From Acanthornis magna (lineage: Eukaryota; Chordata; Aves; Passeriformes; Acanthizidae): DNA of 64,000 nt. Shown in pieces: positions 60,808-64,000 of the stretch; position 1 is the first letter of the stretch; every line of letters begins with the position of its first letter. Position numbers and translations under genes: made by a program. Where the stretch lies: assembly GCA_036785705.1 (NCBI GenBank), contig JAWUZG010000001.1, forward strand, positions 2,542,001-2,606,000, in the 5' to 3' direction. The notes beneath the pieces were generated by a model. That model was given only the letters and a program-made list of their open reading frames with translations. It made no database searches and was not told where the DNA came from.

Positions 60808-60925
60808 TAACCTGAGATCCTGCAAATTGTCAAGCCAGGATCCATACATGTCTTTGGAATCATAAATTCCATGGTAGTCAATGGGACTTAGCTGTCTAAA
60901 TGCTTCATGTGTTTGGGCTGTATGA
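60808..60925 (+). repeat. Ancient reptile-type amniote repeat remnant
   Basis: CCTGAGATCCTGCAAATTGT, CCAGGATCCATACATGTCTT, TGGAATC, then GGTAGTCAATGGGACTTAGC, TGTCTAAATGCTT and TTTGGGCTG follow a motif order familiar from turtle and crocodile repeats (GATCCTGCAAACT ... GGAGTCCCATTGAAGTCAATGGGACT). It is worn and was identified from memory. Confidence 0.5.
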
Positions 60926-62504
60926 AAGTATAGCTTTCAGTTTGTTGGGTTCTCATTGACTGTGAAAGATATTATTTTTGTCTTTAAAGCTGGGCACATG
61001 GTTGCATTCTTTGCCCTAGATGAGTATTTTGTCTGTCCATGGCTTTTAATTGCTTTTGAATTGCTCCCTGCCAGTTATCACTATCCTTATTTCAAATATG
61101 AGTTGAAAAATATTTATAAAGAATTCAATCCATCATCAGAAACACAGTTTCTAAAGGCATGGCTTGCTGTGATACAGACCTAAAAACTGGCTTTTCAACC
61201 TGCAATAAATATTCTTTTCCCTGTCCTCTTCTGATTGCTCCATAATTAACACTAGGGAGACACCAGATTTAACTATCTGACAGATATTTATTTAAAATAC
61301 CTTCTGCTGAATATATTAACATTTCTGTATCTACTTTCTTTAAGCAGCTTTGAGTTCTGCAATAAAATCAGATCCAGAGTTTGGTTATGTTAATAGCCTT
61401 GCATGGTGGTATAGATCAATTTGGAAAAAAGCAATGAATCAGTCATCTGCAATATAATTGTATGTGTTTACACTGTAGAAATGTTTTTAGTATAAAAACA
61501 CAATAGAAGCATATGAGTCACATCAGTGTCTCTTAAGCTGGATAAATTGTGAGAGGAAGTTTGCTGTAAAGGAGGATTTAATGCTCTCCACATACATGTA
61601 CTCATGGCATATATTTATGCATTAGCTGAGTTCTTCTCCTGAGACTCTGCAGAAAGGCAGGATTGAAAATAGTTTCTACCCATGGAACTAACTGGTTAGT
61701 GAATGTGGTTGTGCCACTCAAAAAGAAGGCCTAAGTGCATGCAGTTAGTTTTATTGCTAGCTCTTTTGCTGGAAAAGTCTTTATGTCCATTCTTTGTGCA
61801 GATATAATAGACCCAAAGAATCACAGAATATCCTGAGTTGCAAGAGACCCACGGGGATCATACGCATGAAGATGCTTCTGGAATAGAAGAACCTATTACA
61901 GACGTGTTCTAATATTATTGTTATCACAATACCTGGGTAGTTTCATACCAAACCTTAAGGCCCCTGATTAAGATCTGCTATTCATAGTTCAACTTCTCCT
62001 CAGGAAGAATTGAGTGTGACATGGAATGCATTGTTTTGAGACAGTTTTATTTTGTTTGGGTTTTGTTTTCAGCGTATATGCTGGGGTCTGACAAGATGAA
62101 CACTGTTTTCAAAAATAGCCAAGTTGCAGATGGAGGAAATTATTTGTTTGTGGTATTCTCTATCAAAGAATTGTCACAGATAGATGGGTTTTACTCAAAT
62201 ATTAGAGTTTGCACCCAGTTCTCTGATTTAGCTGGGTAATAAGTATATACTCAGGCAGCAAGACAGCTTTCTGTTGGCTACATGTATCATGCTCAAAAGT
62301 GCAGAGGAATCCCAACAAAGCCACTTGTAATTTGCACTCACTAAATTGGATACAGATCCACCTTTTTTTCCGACAGTAGCCTAGAATAACAAAGGTTTTG
62401 GGAAAAATGCCTGGTTTTGGTTGAACGTTTCTTCTTGCTGGCTATCTGCCACCACAAACACAGAGGGGATATAATAACAGTCATTTGGAGTTCTGTAAAC
62501 CTTG
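60926..62504. other. Unique AT-rich sequence with one CR1 scrap, no gene recognised
   Basis: Apart from the antisense CR1 piece at 61817-61865, nothing is recognised. The + frame at 62021-62239 has no known product. Confidence 0.5.
61817..61865 (-). mobile_element. CR1 LINE 3' end scrap, antisense
   Basis: GAATCACAGAATATCCTGAG, TTGCAAGAGACCCACGGGGA, TCATA matches the antisense end of the AATATCCTGAGTTGGAAG-type CR1, the same version as the copy at 5719-5868. Only about 50 bp remains. Confidence 0.85.
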
Positions 62505-62570
62505 TCATCTGAGGACCTCAGAACGCTTTCCAAGTGTTAATTAAATCCTCACAACATCCATGTAGCCACG
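62505..62570 (+). repeat. MIR-like ancient SINE fragment
   Basis: CATCTGAGGACCTCAGAACG, CTTTCCAAGTGTTAATTAAA and TCCTCACAACATCCATGTAG follow the MIR-type order (GCGCTTTACATGTATTAACTC, ATTTAATCCTCACAACAACC). The TCCTCACAACA block is the most diagnostic. Confidence 0.65.
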
Positions 62571-63471
62571 CATGGCAGATTCCAGGTTGTTGGGCTCTCC
62601 CTGTGACCACAGTGGCTCACTGACTCTGCTGCTCTCGGGAGCCTTCAGACCCTTCTGCACCACAGAGTTCCATCTCAGCCACTGCTCTGCCAGCCCAAAC
62701 TCCGGCACTGTGGTTTCCACCTAACCCGTTCAAAACAAAATAAGAGGAATTTTTCAGCGAAAAATGTAATTTTTCTGTAATTGCGGTGGAGTTCTAAAAC
62801 GGGTTAACTTGGTTTTTGAGGATAATGTTTTATTAGCAGCTTCAGATGCAGAAGCTTAAAAAAACACTCAGGTCCGTACAGAGAGAAAGCGTTCCTTAGC
62901 ACTGAAAAAGCACACAATACCTCCCCATGTTGCTGACTCCAAGCAATAAAAAATCATGAGTTCACTCCAAAAAGTTCTTTTAATAGTCTTTTTGTCTGCA
63001 GGCTTTTTCTCCCTTCCTAGTTCTTGAGATATTACAGTTTTAAAGTTTCTTGAGGTGAGAAAAGATTTTTCCCACAACCATAAAGAAATGAAAACAGATA
63101 TTCTTTTCAAGCCACTGGAGTCATTAAGCTAGGGGAAAAAAATATCAAATATTGCAAGAGCTGATCTAAAACCACGAGAGTTAGCAGTGTTGTTTGTTTG
63201 CCTCTTTAACACAACATTATTTCCTCTTGTCAGTTCTGAAAAGACACTCAGGCTCAAACCTGGTGCACAAAGAAACCTTTCTCTCTTACTGCACTCTAAT
63301 AAGCATCTTGCAATACATCTTTGAATTTACCTGTGATGATTTCAAACAAAATTCTGACTGAATGCTGGTTTTGTTTCTTTCCCCCTCCTGTGCCTATGTC
63401 TTTAATTTTCTCTGTGTGTGTAAATGAGCCCTGCACTGTGCCCTGTGGAGAGACAGGAGGCAGGATGGAAG
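62571..63471. other. Unique sequence, no gene recognised
   Basis: The first 150 bases are GC-richer; the rest is AT-rich. No coding exon, RNA gene or repeat is recognised. Confidence 0.5.
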
Positions 63472-63523
63472 CAGATGTTCTTTCAGGTCCCTTCCAACCC
63501 CAACCGCTCTGTGATTCTGTGGC
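63472..63523 (+). mobile_element. CR1 LINE 3' end scrap, sense
   Basis: CAGATGTTCTTTCAGGTCCC, TTCCAACCCCAACCGCTCTG, TGATTCTGTG matches the last about 50 bp of CR1 (GATGATCTTTAAGGTCCC, TTCCAACCCAAACCATTCTA). It is heavily 5'-truncated. Confidence 0.85.
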
Positions 63524-64000
63524 TGCAGCACACACAGAGCTGGGCTTTGACACCTCCTGTCAGGGCAGTTCGTGTTCTCAGCTCTCATCATCCTATGTTC
63601 AGAACCCAGTAACTCACCTATGGACACAAGCGCCACATGCAGATAACACTAAATATTCTCCAGGCAGCCTTCCACAAGTGTTTCCTTACCCTGAAATATC
63701 AACATACAGTGTTTTATATCGCCCATAGTGCACTCTGGAAGGACAATAAGTCCCATCTACCTTGTGACCACAGAGGAAACTGCACAATGTTCTCCTCCTG
63801 GATAGCACAGAATAAAAGAGGTAGCTTTAAAATGGATCATTTGGATGCCATAACAGCCCCAAAGCAGTAGCCTGGAGCTCATTTGCCCTGCCAAGAAACT
63901 TTTTCAGGTTGTATTGCACGTGCAAATCATAATGATATTTCTTCTGTGTTCATCAGAAATCTGTGCAAACTGAAGGGGGTCTGAAATTGTTCTCTATTCC
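63524..64000. other. Unique sequence to the window edge, nothing recognised
   Basis: Open + frames at 63321-63870 start in or beside the CR1 scrap and are not recognised. No splice-framed exon is seen. Confidence 0.45.

Overview
This window looks like AT-rich, non-coding nuclear DNA from a bird. The main evidence is repeated truncated copies of the CR1 LINE. Several keep the avian-type 3' tail (a final ATTCTATG-like octamer repeat after a CCCTTCCAACC core). There are also worn fragments of old amniote repeats (MIR-like and reptile-type) and one LTR with passerine-like ends. The bird assignment is an inference from repeat content; the species cannot be told.

I recognise no protein-coding gene, tRNA, rRNA or snRNA. 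The open reading frames are short, and the longest (150 and 147 codons) are about what chance gives in 128 kb of two-strand sequence at this base composition. The window is therefore either a gene desert or part of a very long intron. Two short intervals are framed by good splice signals and are open in one frame (27-82 and 47093-47197, + strand); they are listed as weak exon candidates.

Layout. 1-5700: unique AT-rich sequence, with a possible retrocopy 3' end near 4822-4872. 5700-6540: two antisense CR1 fragments. 7560-8075: a compact CpG-rich segment with a G-quadruplex motif, a CCAAT box and six GATA sites, the best regulatory candidate here. 9536-9652: a CR1 tail with an inverted second tail end. 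10388-10472: an 85-nt imperfect hairpin. 16451-16562 and 26048-26375: sense CR1 copies. 20500-22290: an unassigned block of higher GC. 27480-27512: a perfect 13-bp stem with a 7-nt loop. 28422-29830: an old antisense CR1 split by a 976-bp solo LTR, which carries three copies of a 52-bp repeat. 33590-33895: a one-strand A/G-rich tract. 35560-36185: a candidate conserved non-coding element. 37551-37840 and 42297-42591: longer CR1 copies, the second followed by a 49-bp tandem duplication. 45891-63523: scattered CR1 and MIR-like pieces in unique sequence.

No set of genes works together here. What is biologically readable is repeat history plus a few candidate cis-regulatory or structured-RNA segments. 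Each of those needs alignment or transcript data that could not be used here.
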